Shown here: in pieces, positions 50,395-60,200 of the stretch | Layout: each line of letters starts with the position of its first letter | Numbering within the stretch: the first letter of the stretch is position 1 | Source of the DNA: Jiella soli | GTDB lineage: Bacteria; Pseudomonadota; Alphaproteobacteria; Rhizobiales; Rhizobiaceae | Reading direction: 5' to 3' | DNA length: 64,000 nucleotides | NCBI RefSeq assembly: GCF_020615385.1 | Contig: NZ_JAJAVB010000022.1 | Span: 1-64,000, forward strand | Position numbers and translations under genes: made by a program | The notes under the pieces: model-generated | Database searches by the model: none | Told to the model about the DNA's origin: nothing | The model's input: the letters and a program-made list of their open reading frames with translations, nothing else

Positions 50395-50847
50395 ATGATT
50401 GGGCAACTCGTCGCCAAGCTGCTCACGGGAGAAGCCGGCGTCTACATCGCGCGGATGCAGCGGCTGGCGGTGCTTTATGCCGCCCTCACCGTCTTCCTCC
50501 TGATGATGCTCGGCTTTCTCCTCGGGGCGCTCTTCATCTTCGTCGCCGGCTATATCGGCAATCTCTACACGGCGCTTGCCTTCGCCGCGGGTTTCTTCGT
50601 TCTGATCCTGATCGCCTGGATCCTCACGATCATTGCCCGGCGTCCGCCTCGCAAGCGGGCGGATGACCGCCTGCAGCGCGACATCGCCTCAATTGCCAGC
50701 GTAGCCGCCCTGTCCAACATTCCGCTCATCTTTCAGACGGTGAAGAAGCGGAAGGGACTGCTGCTCGTCCCGGTCGCGGCCGCCACCGGCTGGGGCGTCT
50801 GGCGCGCGATTTCCTCCTATCGCGAACGGAGCCGTTGGGAGGATTGA
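50395..50847 (+). CDS. Phage-holin-like (Actinobacterial holin/YqjE type) membrane protein
   Basis: This 150-residue protein has two strong membrane segments (about 22-45 and 52-80) and a basic C-terminus, as in the YqjE/holin superfamily usually found next to YqjD. It is probably the partner of the preceding protein in the envelope. Confidence 0.8.
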   Translation: MIGQLVAKLLTGEAGVYIARMQRLAVLYAALTVFLLMMLGFLLGALFIFVAGYIGNLYTALAFAAGFFVLILIAWILTIIARRPPRKRADDRLQRDIASIASVAALSNIPLIFQTVKKRKGLLLVPVAAATGWGVWRAISSYRERSRWED

Positions 50848-50914
50848 GCGTTACCTTTAGGCGAGCGGTCTCTGGACGGCTCGCCAAGTCACGCAATCAG
50901 CAGGAGGCCCTCCC

Positions 50915-51364
50915 ATGACCGGCCTTACCATCGATCATCAGACCTGGATTCTCGTCGCAGATGGCGAGAAGGCGTTGTTTCTCGAGAATACCGGGGACGC
51001 CACGTTGCCGAACTTCGCCGTTCGCCGCGTCGAGGAGCACGAGAACCCGCCGGACCGTGAACAGGGCACCGATAAGCCCGGGCGCATGGCCGATGATGCG
51101 CCAGGCAGCCATCGCTCCTCGGTGGCGGAAACCGATTGGCACGAGATCGAAAAAGACCGCTTCGCCCGCGAAGTGGCCGACATTCTCTACAAGATGGCGC
51201 ATCGCAACCGCTTCAAGAAGATGGTCATCGTGGCACCGCCCCACATTCTGGGCGACCTTCGCCAGGAGATGCACAAGGAGGTGGCCGACCGGGTGGTTGG
51301 CGAGCTACCGAAGACGCTGACGAACCACCCGATCGACAAGATCGAGAACTTGCTGGCTGCCTGA
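50915..51364 (+). CDS. Host-attachment family protein
   Basis: This 149-residue protein matches the 'host attachment' family: WILVADGEKALFLEN at the start, FAREVADILYKMAHRNRFKKMVIVAPPHILGDLR in the middle and a conserved end. It was named in Agrobacterium for plant attachment, but it resembles archaeal eRF1 domain 2 and its real role is unclear. AGGAGG precedes the ATG. Confidence 0.9.
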   Translation: MTGLTIDHQTWILVADGEKALFLENTGDATLPNFAVRRVEEHENPPDREQGTDKPGRMADDAPGSHRSSVAETDWHEIEKDRFAREVADILYKMAHRNRFKKMVIVAPPHILGDLRQEMHKEVADRVVGELPKTLTNHPIDKIENLLAA

Positions 51365-51494
51365 ACGGCGCTCTCAAAAAGTGCGGGAGGGTTGCCGCCG
51401 ACCCGCACTCGAGACGAGACAGGCTCGGGAACCCCACACCCGCCGGCCGAGCGATATCCGCCGATCCCATCGGCGCTTCCGACAGGAGGAAGAC

Positions 51495-51878
51495 ATGTCC
51501 AATACGAATGATCCCAGCAAGGCCGGTGTGCTGCCTCTCGACACGGCGGTCGGCGGCGACGCCGACCAACCGGGCATCTCCCAGCCGGTGACCCAGGCCG
51601 AGGTCGACGACATCCTCAACGACCCGGACCTTCTGATGGAAGAGCGCCAGGCGCGCCTGCAGGAGTTGGCGGACCGGGTCGGCTACCGCGAAAACGTCGA
51701 CCGCGGCGAGGAATTCGATCCGCTGGAAATGCAGATCAGCGAGGCGCTGAACATGCTGGCCCAGGGCGGGCATACCTATGGCACGCTGTCCGGCGCGGGG
51801 CTCGATCCCGAAAATCGCGCCGATGCGCGGGCGGCAGACGAACAGCCGGTCGAGGACGAGGACGGTCCGCGCCGTTGA
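51495..51878 (+). CDS. Acidic hypothetical protein
   Basis: This 127-residue acidic protein has a helical middle (AEVDDILNDPDLLMEERQARLQ) and no hydrophobic segment. AGGAGG precedes the ATG at 51495. It is one of several small conserved genes around the stress locus. Function is unknown. Confidence 0.75.
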   Translation: MSNTNDPSKAGVLPLDTAVGGDADQPGISQPVTQAEVDDILNDPDLLMEERQARLQELADRVGYRENVDRGEEFDPLEMQISEALNMLAQGGHTYGTLSGAGLDPENRADARAADEQPVEDEDGPRR

Positions 51879-51957
51879 CCTCTTGTGCGCCGGCGCAGGA
51901 TCCGGCGTTGGCGCATGGTCAGTTTTCGCCGCGTCATCGACAGATGAACAGCAAAAC

Positions 51958-51993
51958 GAAGCCCGGTCGGCCCAAAATGGTTCGCCGGGCTTC
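51958..51993 (-). terminator. Terminator of the lipid-kinase transcript
   Basis: GAAGCCCGG and CCGGGCTTC form a nine-pair stem, followed on the minus strand by GTTTTG. It lies 225 bases after the kinase stop. The gap 51879-52217 holds nothing else seen. Confidence 0.6.
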
Positions 51994-52217
51994 TAGCATG
52001 ATGGGGATCGGTACGGGTCGGCGGCCGCTGGTAATGTCCCGAGAGCGGTTAGGCTTGCGGGGACGGTGCTTTGCCGGCGATGGGCTGAGCCAAGGTCGGA
52101 GTTGTATCGGGCAACGCAGATCGCCCCTGTCTCGACGCCTCGGTGGGGGGAACCGCCCCGCCTGACGTCACACGATGATTCAGGCATCGGAATTGCGGAC
52201 GAGCGAGCGTCCTTCAC

Positions 52218-53189
52218 TCAGCTCCTGGCGGTGACGGCTTCCTTGTCCGCCGCCGTGTCCACGCTGCCGCCGCGTTGCGGAAGATAGGTTGCGTCCGAGG
52301 GAACGAGCACCTTCAGCGCCAGCGGCCGGATCTCCACCAGCGTGAGATCCTGAAGGCGAACGAGTTCGCCGTCCTGAACGGCCCGGTTGGAGTGGTTGTG
52401 GCCGGAATAGGCGATCTCGACCCGCTTCGCCGGCCTGACTGCGAGATCCCCATTGTCGCGCCAGCGTCCGGTCAGGATGTCGAGCGTCAATCGCATCACG
52501 CGGCGTACATTGCGCTGCGTGCAGATATAGACGCCGAGCTGCCCGCCGCGCGGATCGTCGGCGAAGGGAAGATGGCCGGCCCCATAGAGATTGTTGGAGA
52601 TCGCGACGGCCGGCGATTTGAGGCGCTCCACCTTGCCGTCGACGTCCATCGTCAGTTCCACGAGCGGCAGCCGGCGCAGGGCCATCCAGATTGCGCGCGT
52701 CGTCGCCAGCATCTTGCCGACCTTCGAGCCGTAGTGGATGTGCTCTCGGAACCGCACCATCCTGGCGTGAAGCCCGACGGCGTACTGGTGGATGAAGGGC
52801 TCGCCGTTGACGGTCGCGATATCGACATCGGTCACCGTCCCCGAAGCCAGCGCCGCCACGGCTTCCTGAAGTTCCAACGGGATCTGCAGCGTCCGCGCGA
52901 AGAGGTTCATCGTTCCCGCGGGCAGGATGCCCAGCGCCACCTTCCGGCCCATAAGAGCCGCAGCGGCTGCGGAGACGGTGCCGTCGCCGCCGCCGACCAG
53001 GAGGACGTCGATATCCTCGCGCGCGGCGTGGCGCCGGATCGATTCCACGATCTCCTTTCCCGGGCCGCGCTCCACGGTGATCTGGTGGCCGTGGACCTGG
53101 AACTCGTCGCGAAGCAGGTCTGCCAGCCAATCAAGATCCGTCGTCTTCAGCGTGCCGCCATCGCGATTGAGGAGAACGAGAATATTCAT
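52218..53189 (-). CDS. Diacylglycerol kinase-family lipid kinase
   Basis: This 323-residue protein has the DAGK catalytic motif LLVGGGDGTVS (about 64-74), LGILPAGTMNLFARTL (about 92-107), and a C-terminal lid with YSGHNHSNRAVQDGE. It phosphorylates diacylglycerol, sphingoid bases or a similar lipid with ATP. The C-terminal tail after residue 305 is variable. GGTGGGAC lies before the ATG. Confidence 0.92.
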   Translation of the reverse strand: MNILVLLNRDGGTLKTTDLDWLADLLRDEFQVHGHQITVERGPGKEIVESIRRHAAREDIDVLLVGGGDGTVSAAAAALMGRKVALGILPAGTMNLFARTLQIPLELQEAVAALASGTVTDVDIATVNGEPFIHQYAVGLHARMVRFREHIHYGSKVGKMLATTRAIWMALRRLPLVELTMDVDGKVERLKSPAVAISNNLYGAGHLPFADDPRGGQLGVYICTQRNVRRVMRLTLDILTGRWRDNGDLAVRPAKRVEIAYSGHNHSNRAVQDGELVRLQDLTLVEIRPLALKVLVPSDATYLPQRGGSVDTAADKEAVTARS

Positions 53190-53341
53190 GAAAGTCCCAC
53201 CGGAGATGTGGACGCGAGCCGCCCGTGGCCCTCACTTAGGCAAGAAAGCCGCCGAGTCTAAGCCGCCGCTTCTGCAAAGGTGGTGAGAGTGCCTGCGCGG
53301 CGCGCGAAATGTCTGCGGACGAGAGAAAAGCCGTTGCCATT

Positions 53342-53366
53342 GGAACCGTCGCTGCAGGGAACCGTT
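53342..53366 (+). promoter_or_regulatory. EcfG-type stress promoter (perfect match)
   Basis: GGAAC and CGTT spaced by exactly 16 bases, about 50 bases upstream of the DUF1328 gene. This is the cleanest plus-strand EcfG site in the window. Confidence 0.85.
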
Positions 53367-53415
53367 CTGCAGGCGCTGCCGGGCAAAGATTTCGGCGCTC
53401 GCAAAGGAGCATTTC

Positions 53416-53586
53416 ATGATCGAGTGGATCATCATCTTGCTGATCGTCGCGGCGATCGCCAGCCTTCTTGGGTTCCGCGGTGTCGCCGGCGTATCGGCGG
53501 GCATCGCGAAAATCTTGATATTCATAGTCCTGATCGGCCTTCTCTTGCTCATTCTCTTCGGCGTTCTCGCGATCAATCTCGCCTGA
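53416..53586 (+). CDS. DUF1328 small membrane protein (YtjA-like)
   Basis: This 56-residue protein is two membrane helices joined by a glycine-rich turn: IIILLIVAAIASLLGFRG, then ILIFIVLIGLLLLILFG. AAGGAG precedes the ATG. It follows a perfect EcfG promoter, so it should be induced in the general stress response. Function in the envelope is unknown. Confidence 0.92.
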   Translation: MIEWIIILLIVAAIASLLGFRGVAGVSAGIAKILIFIVLIGLLLLILFGVLAINLA

Positions 53587-53763
53587 CCCGCCTGCGCAAG
53601 TCTTCGCTGCTGCACAGGGCCGGCGAATTTTCAGGAAAACATGAAACGGCGGGGAACCGATCGCCGGCCAATTGATTTTCCGAGGTACAAAACCGCCCGG
53701 CATTCCGAACACGACTTCCGCCGCACGGTTCGTCTATCAACGTCATAGACAAAGGTGACCCAA

Positions 53764-55635
53764 ATGATCCGCAAGCTATTCGCCACCACCGCACTCGCCG
53801 GCGTCCTCGCCGCCTCGAGCGCCTTCGCCCAGGACGCCCAGTCCTCCGATCAGAAGATGCAGCAGACGCCGGCAGCAACGCAGTCGTCAGGCGACGCGAT
53901 GCAGCAGACGGGCGACGCGGCCGGCCAGACCGCTGCGGCCAACACGAACTTCCTCCAGAAGCTGTCGAACGACCAGTATTTGGCGTCCAACCTGACCGGT
54001 AAGTCGGTCTATCAGAGCGATGCGCAGGATGCCGAAAGCCTCGGCGACATCCAGAACTTCCTGGTCGGCAAGGACGGCAAGGTCGTCGCCGCGATCGTCG
54101 CCGCCGATATCAACGACCAGTCGAAGACCATCGCGATCCCGTTCGAGCAGATCGGCTGGACGATGGACCAGAGCAACGAGCCGCGCGCCGTCTTCAAGGG
54201 CGACGTGAGCGCGCTGGGTAGCGCCCCGACCTTCCAGACGCCGGAGGAGCAGGCTCAGGCCCAGCAGAACGCCGCCGCCACCACCGGCGCCGGTGCGACC
54301 AGTTCCACGGGCATGGCCCCGGCTGCCGGGACGAATGGCATGGCTGCGAGCGGGACCGCCACCACCGGTGACATGGCCGCCAGCAATGACGCCGGCGCGA
54401 CTGCTACTACCGGCGACCAGCAGGCGATGTCCTCGGGCGCGCAGACCGACGGCGCGAATTCGCAGATGGACAATGCGAACGGCACCCAGACCGCTTCCGC
54501 CTCGAACGGCGACTATCCGGCTACCGTCGGTTCGGACCAGTTCCTGTCCGAGAACCTCATCGGAACGAGCGTCTATGGCGGCCCTGGTGAAGATGCCGAT
54601 AATGTCGGTGACATCAACGATCTTGTCCTCGCCTCTTCCGGCCAGGTGGATGCGGCCGTCGTCGGCGTCGGCGGTTTCCTGGGCATCGGTGAGAAGGACG
54701 TGGCGCTTCCGCTCGACCAGCTGAGCGTGACCCGCGACCAGAACAATGATCTGAAGATTGCGGCTTCGCTGACCAAGGATCAGCTCGATCAGGCGCCGGA
54801 ATTCGACAACAGCCGTGACGCCAACATGGCCTCCAACGGCGGCGCCACCGGCAATGCGATGGACGATGCCGGGAACAACGCCCAGCAGGCCGCCAACAAC
54901 ACTGGTCAGGCCCTCGATAACGCGGCCGACAACACCGAGCAGGCGGCCAGCAACGCGGCGAACGCGACCGGCAACGCCATGGACAATGCCGTCGACCAGA
55001 CGCAGCAGGCCGCCAATGATGCCGGCAATGCGCTGAGCAATGCCGGTGCGGCGGCCACGGGCGCCGCGGCTGGTGCCGGTGCGGCGGCCACCAACGACAT
55101 GGCGCAGGCCACCGCCACCGACGACAACACCACGACGGCTTCCACTGGCGGCGACAACAGGATGTCGCAGATGACGCCGGTTCAGGACAGCGAGCAGCTG
55201 ACGGCCGACGACCTCATGGGCACGACCGTCTATGGTCCGAACGACGAGACCGTCGGTGACATTGGCGACATCGCGTTGAACGCGAGCGGCAAGGTCGACG
55301 CGGTGATCGTCGATGTCGGCGGCTTCCTCGGGATCGGCGAGAAGCCGGTAGCGGTCGGCCTCGACAATCTGAACTTCATGCGCGACGCGAACGGTTCGCT
55401 GTATCTGTACACGCAGTTTACCGAGGACCAGCTGAAGAACGCGCCGGAATACAACAAGGACACCTATGCCGAGAACCGCAACACGATGCGGCTCCAGGAA
55501 GGCGCTCCGCAGGCCGGCGCCTCGCAGTCGGGCAACACGATGGACCCGGCCGGCACCGCCGAGCCCCAGGCAGGTGCGGCCCCGGCTCCGGCTGGCGGCA
55601 TGAACGACAACAGCGCCGGTACGTCGACGCAGTAA
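53764..55635 (+). CDS. Secreted protein with three PRC-barrel domains
   Basis: This 623-residue protein has a signal peptide (to about residue 23) and three PRC-barrel-like domains of about 70 residues each: LASNLTGKSVYQSDAQDAESLGDI near 75, SENLIGTSVYGGPGEDADNVGDI near 260 and TADDLMGTTVYGPNDETVGDI near 480. Low-complexity Ala/Asn/Gln/Thr-rich linkers separate them. The last two share a GGFLGIGEK segment. The ATG at 53764 has AAAGGTG. It may bind small ligands or partners in the periplasm. Confidence 0.88.
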   Translation: MIRKLFATTALAGVLAASSAFAQDAQSSDQKMQQTPAATQSSGDAMQQTGDAAGQTAAANTNFLQKLSNDQYLASNLTGKSVYQSDAQDAESLGDIQNFLVGKDGKVVAAIVAADINDQSKTIAIPFEQIGWTMDQSNEPRAVFKGDVSALGSAPTFQTPEEQAQAQQNAAATTGAGATSSTGMAPAAGTNGMAASGTATTGDMAASNDAGATATTGDQQAMSSGAQTDGANSQMDNANGTQTASASNGDYPATVGSDQFLSENLIGTSVYGGPGEDADNVGDINDLVLASSGQVDAAVVGVGGFLGIGEKDVALPLDQLSVTRDQNNDLKIAASLTKDQLDQAPEFDNSRDANMASNGGATGNAMDDAGNNAQQAANNTGQALDNAADNTEQAASNAANATGNAMDNAVDQTQQAANDAGNALSNAGAAATGAAAGAGAAATNDMAQATATDDNTTTASTGGDNRMSQMTPVQDSEQLTADDLMGTTVYGPNDETVGDIGDIALNASGKVDAVIVDVGGFLGIGEKPVAVGLDNLNFMRDANGSLYLYTQFTEDQLKNAPEYNKDTYAENRNTMRLQEGAPQAGASQSGNTMDPAGTAEPQAGAAPAPAGGMNDNSAGTSTQ

Positions 55636-55660
55636 TTCCCGTCAAATTCGACGGTTTAGG

Positions 55661-55687
55661 AGGGCTCGCCGGTTCGGCGGGCCCTTT
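55661..55687 (+). terminator. Intrinsic terminator of the PRC-barrel gene
   Basis: GGGCTCGCC and GGCGGGCCC form a stem with one bulge, followed by TTTT, 27 bases after the stop. Confidence 0.8.
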
Positions 55688-55852
55688 TCGCGTCCGCTGA
55701 CGCGCTACGGCGGTGCCGCATTTGTGAAGCCCTTGAACCGTAAGGATTACACTTCGTAACGCTGCGGCCGGGAAAGCTGCAACATTCTCCGGTAATGTCG
55801 AAAAGTGTATGGAGCCCTTCTCCGCGACAGCCACCCGAACATCCGAGCGCCC

Positions 55853-57259
55853 ATGGCATTCCTGAAGCAGATCCTCGTGACCATTCTGGTGCTTCTCCTG
55901 GCCGGCGCGATCTATCTGAAGTTCGAGCCGTCAGCGGCGCGGCCCCTGCTCGAGTCCGACCTGCCCATCCCGCAGCAAGTCCGATCGCTCATCGTCTGGC
56001 TTGCGCCGGAGGCGAGCGGACCGGCCCCCGTCGCCGCGACCGAAGCCGGCTCGCGAGGCGGACGGGGCGGCCGAGACCGCGGCGCGACGCTGGTCGTTGC
56101 CGACCCGGTCGAGATCGGACGCACCCAAACGCAGATGCGCGCGATCGGGACCGGGGAAGCCGCGCGCTCGGTGACGGTCTATCCCGACAACACGACCGGG
56201 ATCATCCAGTCGGTCGAGGTGGAATCGGGCGACGAGGTGAAGGCGGGCGATATCCTCGTGCGCCTGGAACGCCAGAGCGAGGAGGTGGCACTCGCCCGCG
56301 CGCAGATCGCCCTCGATTCCGCGCAGGCCAAGCTCGACCGCTACGAGAAGCTCGCCAAGTCCCGCACCATCACCGCGGTCGAGGTGAATGACGTGATCCG
56401 CGACCGCGACAATGCCAGGCTCGACGTGAAGACGGCGGAGATCACGCTCGGCAAGCGCGACATCCGCGCGCCGATCGCCGGTCGCGTCGGAATTCTGAAG
56501 GTCGACAAGGGCGACCTCATCACCAGCCAGTCGGTGGTGGCGACGATCGACGACCGCGATGAGATCAAGGTCGTCTTCTACACGCCGGAAAGCTTCGTCG
56601 AAGAGCTGAAGATCGGCATGCCGCTCAAGGCGATTTCCACCGCCCGGCCCGACAAGACCTATGAAGGCAAGATCAGCGCCATCGACTCGCGCCTCGACGA
56701 AGCGAGCCGGACACTGCGCACCGAGGCGATGGTGGAAAACAGCTCGGATGCCCTGAGGCCCGGCATGTCCTTTACCGTCTCGCTGTCGCTGGAGGGCCAG
56801 GAGTTTCTCTCGGTCGACCCGATGTCTGTTGTTTGGGAGCGAACCGGGCCGGTCGTCTGGAAGATCGCCGACGGCAAAGCGGTCAAGGTGCCGGTGGCGA
56901 TCGTCGAACGCAGTATCGACCGGGTGCTGGTCTCCTCGAACAATCTCTCCGCAGGCGACCGCGTGGTGGTGGAAGGGATCCAGTCGGTCCGCGAAGGCGC
57001 GCCGCTGAAGATCCAGAACGAGGCCGGCCAGAACCGCGACACTCCGGCGCCCACCGATCGGGAAAACCGACCTGCGGCTCCGGCTCCCTCCGCCGATGGT
57101 TCCGGTGCGTCCGGCAAGGCCTCGGAGGCGGCAGCGGCGCAGAATGACGGCTTCGGCCTCGCGGCGGCCCATGCCGCAGTGCTCGGCGAGGGCGCCGCGA
57201 CCCCAGCGGGGGATTCGCCGGCGAAGCCTGGGCCCGCCGGCGCGGGTGCCGATCGATGA
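55853..57259 (+). CDS. RND efflux periplasmic adaptor (HlyD/AcrA family)
   Basis: This 468-residue membrane-fusion protein has an N-terminal anchor helix, lipoyl half-motifs (VEVESGDEVKAGDILVRLE and RDIRAPIAGRVGILKVDKGD), a hairpin and beta-barrel domain (LRTEAMVENSSDALRPGMSF) and a long Ala/Pro-rich tail. It links the RND pump to an outer-membrane channel, which is not in this window. It overlaps the pump gene by ATGA. The start at 55853 is preferred; 55805 is an alternative. Confidence 0.92.
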   Translation: MAFLKQILVTILVLLLAGAIYLKFEPSAARPLLESDLPIPQQVRSLIVWLAPEASGPAPVAATEAGSRGGRGGRDRGATLVVADPVEIGRTQTQMRAIGTGEAARSVTVYPDNTTGIIQSVEVESGDEVKAGDILVRLERQSEEVALARAQIALDSAQAKLDRYEKLAKSRTITAVEVNDVIRDRDNARLDVKTAEITLGKRDIRAPIAGRVGILKVDKGDLITSQSVVATIDDRDEIKVVFYTPESFVEELKIGMPLKAISTARPDKTYEGKISAIDSRLDEASRTLRTEAMVENSSDALRPGMSFTVSLSLEGQEFLSVDPMSVVWERTGPVVWKIADGKAVKVPVAIVERSIDRVLVSSNNLSAGDRVVVEGIQSVREGAPLKIQNEAGQNRDTPAPTDRENRPAAPAPSADGSGASGKASEAAAAQNDGFGLAAAHAAVLGEGAATPAGDSPAKPGPAGAGADR

Positions 57260-60200
57260 AGGGCGAGAACCGGATCGACGGGCTGACCGCCTTCACCAGC
57301 CTCTTCATTCGCCGGCCGGTCCTCACCATCGTCATCAATCTCCTGATCGTCGTGGCCGGGCTTGCCGCGCTCGGAGCCGTCGAGATCCGCGAACTGCCGA
57401 ATGTCGACCGGCCGGTGATCACCGTTTCCGTCGACTTCCAGGGCGCCTCGCCGGAGACGGTGGACCGGCAGATCACGGGCCAGATCGAAAGCGCCGTCGC
57501 GCGGGTATCGGGCATTGCCTCGGTTTCCTCGCAGTCGCAGTTCGGCTCCAGCCGGGTGACGATCGAGTTCACCGACAAGACCGACCTCAACGTTGCCGCG
57601 AGCGACGTACGCGATGCCATCGGCCGCATCGCCAAGGCCCTGCCCGAGGGCGCCGACGAGCCGCGCATCGTCAAGGCGGACGCCGACGCGCAGGCGATCA
57701 TGCGTCTCGCGGTCACGGCCCCGGACATGAAGATCGAGGACCTGACGACGCTGGTGGACGATCGGATCGCCGACCAGCTCTCGGCCGTCGACGGCGTCGC
57801 CGACGTCCAGGTCTACGGCGATCGCGAGAAGCTGATCTATGTCGACATCGATCCCGACAAGCTCGCGACCCGCGGCCTGACCATGGGCAATGTCGCGACG
57901 GCGCTCGAAAGCGTCGCCATGGACGTGCCGGCCGGCTCCCTCGCTTCCCCGACCCAGGAGCTGATCGTGCGGGCGGACGCCAATGTCGACACGCCCGAGG
58001 CCTTCGAGAAGATCTATCTCAACGATCGCACGCGGCTCGGCGACATCGCCAATGTGCGCTTCGGGCCGGACCAGGAAGGCACGCAGCTGAGGGTCAACCA
58101 GATGACCGGGATCGGCCTCGGCATCGTGCGCCAGGCCGGCTCCTCCACCCTCGACATCTCGGAGGGCGTTCACCGGGAGGTCGAAAACCTCAACCGCACG
58201 CTGCCGGACGGGGTGAAGATCCAGGTGACCAGCGACGACGCCGTCTTCATCAACGGTGCTCTCCACGAGGTGGAACTCGCGATCGGCCTCGCCGTCGTGA
58301 TCGTCGTCGCGGTGATCTTCCTCTTCCTGCTCAATCTCCGCGCGACCTTCATCCCTGCGGTGACCATGCCGATTGCGATGATCGGCGTCATCAGCTTCAT
58401 CTATCTCCTCGGTTTCTCGATCAACATCCTCACCCTCCTCGCCCTGGTGCTGGCGACAGGCATGGTGGTCGACGACGCGATCATCGTCCTCGAAAACATC
58501 GTGCGGCGCAGGGACATGGGCGTGACGCCGCGGGCGGCGGCCGTGCTCGGCACGCGCGAGGTGTTCTTCGCGGTGATCTCGACGACGGCGACGCTTGCCG
58601 CAGTCTTCGTGCCGATTTCCTTCCTGCCGGGCCAGGCGGGCGGCCTGTTCCGAGAGTTCGGCTTCGTGCTCGCAAGCGCAGTCGTCATCTCCTCCTTCAT
58701 CGCGCTGACACTCTGCCCGATGCTCGCCGCGCACTTCCTGAAGGCCCGCGAGGACGAGACGCGGCCCGGGTGGCTGGCGCGTTCGATCCAGTGGATCGGT
58801 GGCCGCCTTGCCGGCCTTTATGCGGTCGCCCTGCGGCTTTGCCTCACCTTTCCGCTGCTGGTCGTCATCGGCGCCGGGATCTTCTCCTTCGCCGCCTACA
58901 CGGTCTTCAAGACTATGCCGCAGGAGCTGACGCCGTCGGAGGACCGCGGCGTCGTCCTGATGCGGATCTCCGCGCCGCAGGGAGCCAGCCTCGACTATAC
59001 CAGCGCACAGGTGCGCCGCGTCGAGAACGTGCTGATGCCTTATGTGGAGAGCGGCGAGGCCGACAACGTCTTCGCCATGACCGGGCGGGGCGGCTCCAAC
59101 TCCGCCTTCATCGTCCTGCGCCTCGTCGACTGGGCGGATCGCCAGCGCTCGCAGCAGGCGATCGTCGCCGAGATCAACGGCAAGCTGCGCGACATCGCTG
59201 GCGTCAGGGCCTTCGCCATCCAGCCGAACTCGCTCGGCATCAGAGGCGGCGGCCAGGGCCTGCAGTTCGCCATCGCCGGCCAGAGCTTCACCGACCTCGC
59301 CGAAAGCGCCGACACCCTCCTTGCGGCGATGCAGAAGGACGGGCGCTACGGTCAGGTGCGGCTGTCGCAGGACGCGACCCAGCCGCAGCTCTCGGTGAAG
59401 ATCGACCGGGCGCGCGCCTCCGATCTCGGCATCAACATCACCGGCCTCGCCACAGCAATGCAGGCCGTGCTCGACGGCGACGAGATCGGCCGGACCTACA
59501 TCCAGGACAAGGAAGTTCCGATCCGGCTGATCTCGACCTCAGATCCGGTCAACGATCCCGGCGACCTGCGCAACGTCTTCCTCAAGACCGAGGACGGCCG
59601 GGTCGTGCCGATGTCGTCGGTCGCGAGCGTCGAGGAAAAGCCGATCGCCCCCACGCTGTCGCGCGAGAACCGAGCCCGCGCTGTGGCGCTGTCGGCGCAG
59701 CTGCCGGACGGCTATTCGATCCAGGAGGGCTGGACCGACGTGCAGGCGCTGGCCAAGGGGATCCTGCCGCCGACCCAGCGGCTCGTCCCGCTCGCCGAAG
59801 CCGCGACCCTCGGCGAGACCAATAGCGGCCTCGCCATGGTGTTCGGCTTCGCGATCGTGGTGATCGTGCTGGTGCTCGCAGCGCAGTTCGAGAGCTTCGT
59901 CTCCGCCTTCATCATCATCGCCACCGTGCCGCTCGGCATCGCCTGCGCGATCTTCGCGCTGAACTTCTTCGGCGAAAGCCTCAATCTCTACAGCCAGATC
60001 GGCCTCGTCCTCCTGGTCGGCATCATGGCCAAGAACGGCATCCTGATCGTCGAGTTCGCCAACCAGCTGCGCGAGCGTGGCATGCCGCTGCGCGAGGCGA
60101 TCGAGCAGGCATCGACGATCCGCCTGCGACCGGTGATGATGACCATGGTGGCAACGGTGGTCGGCGGCGTGCCGCTGGTGCTCGCCTCCGGCGCCGGCGC

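Noticed and set aside
53652-53676. Possible EcfG promoter before the PRC-barrel gene
   Set aside because: GGAAC is present but the -10 word (GATT) has two mismatches.
57096-59825. 909-codon frame overlapping the RND pump gene
   Set aside because: It is another frame of the same strand with Arg-rich, low-complexity composition; the RND frame has clear family motifs.
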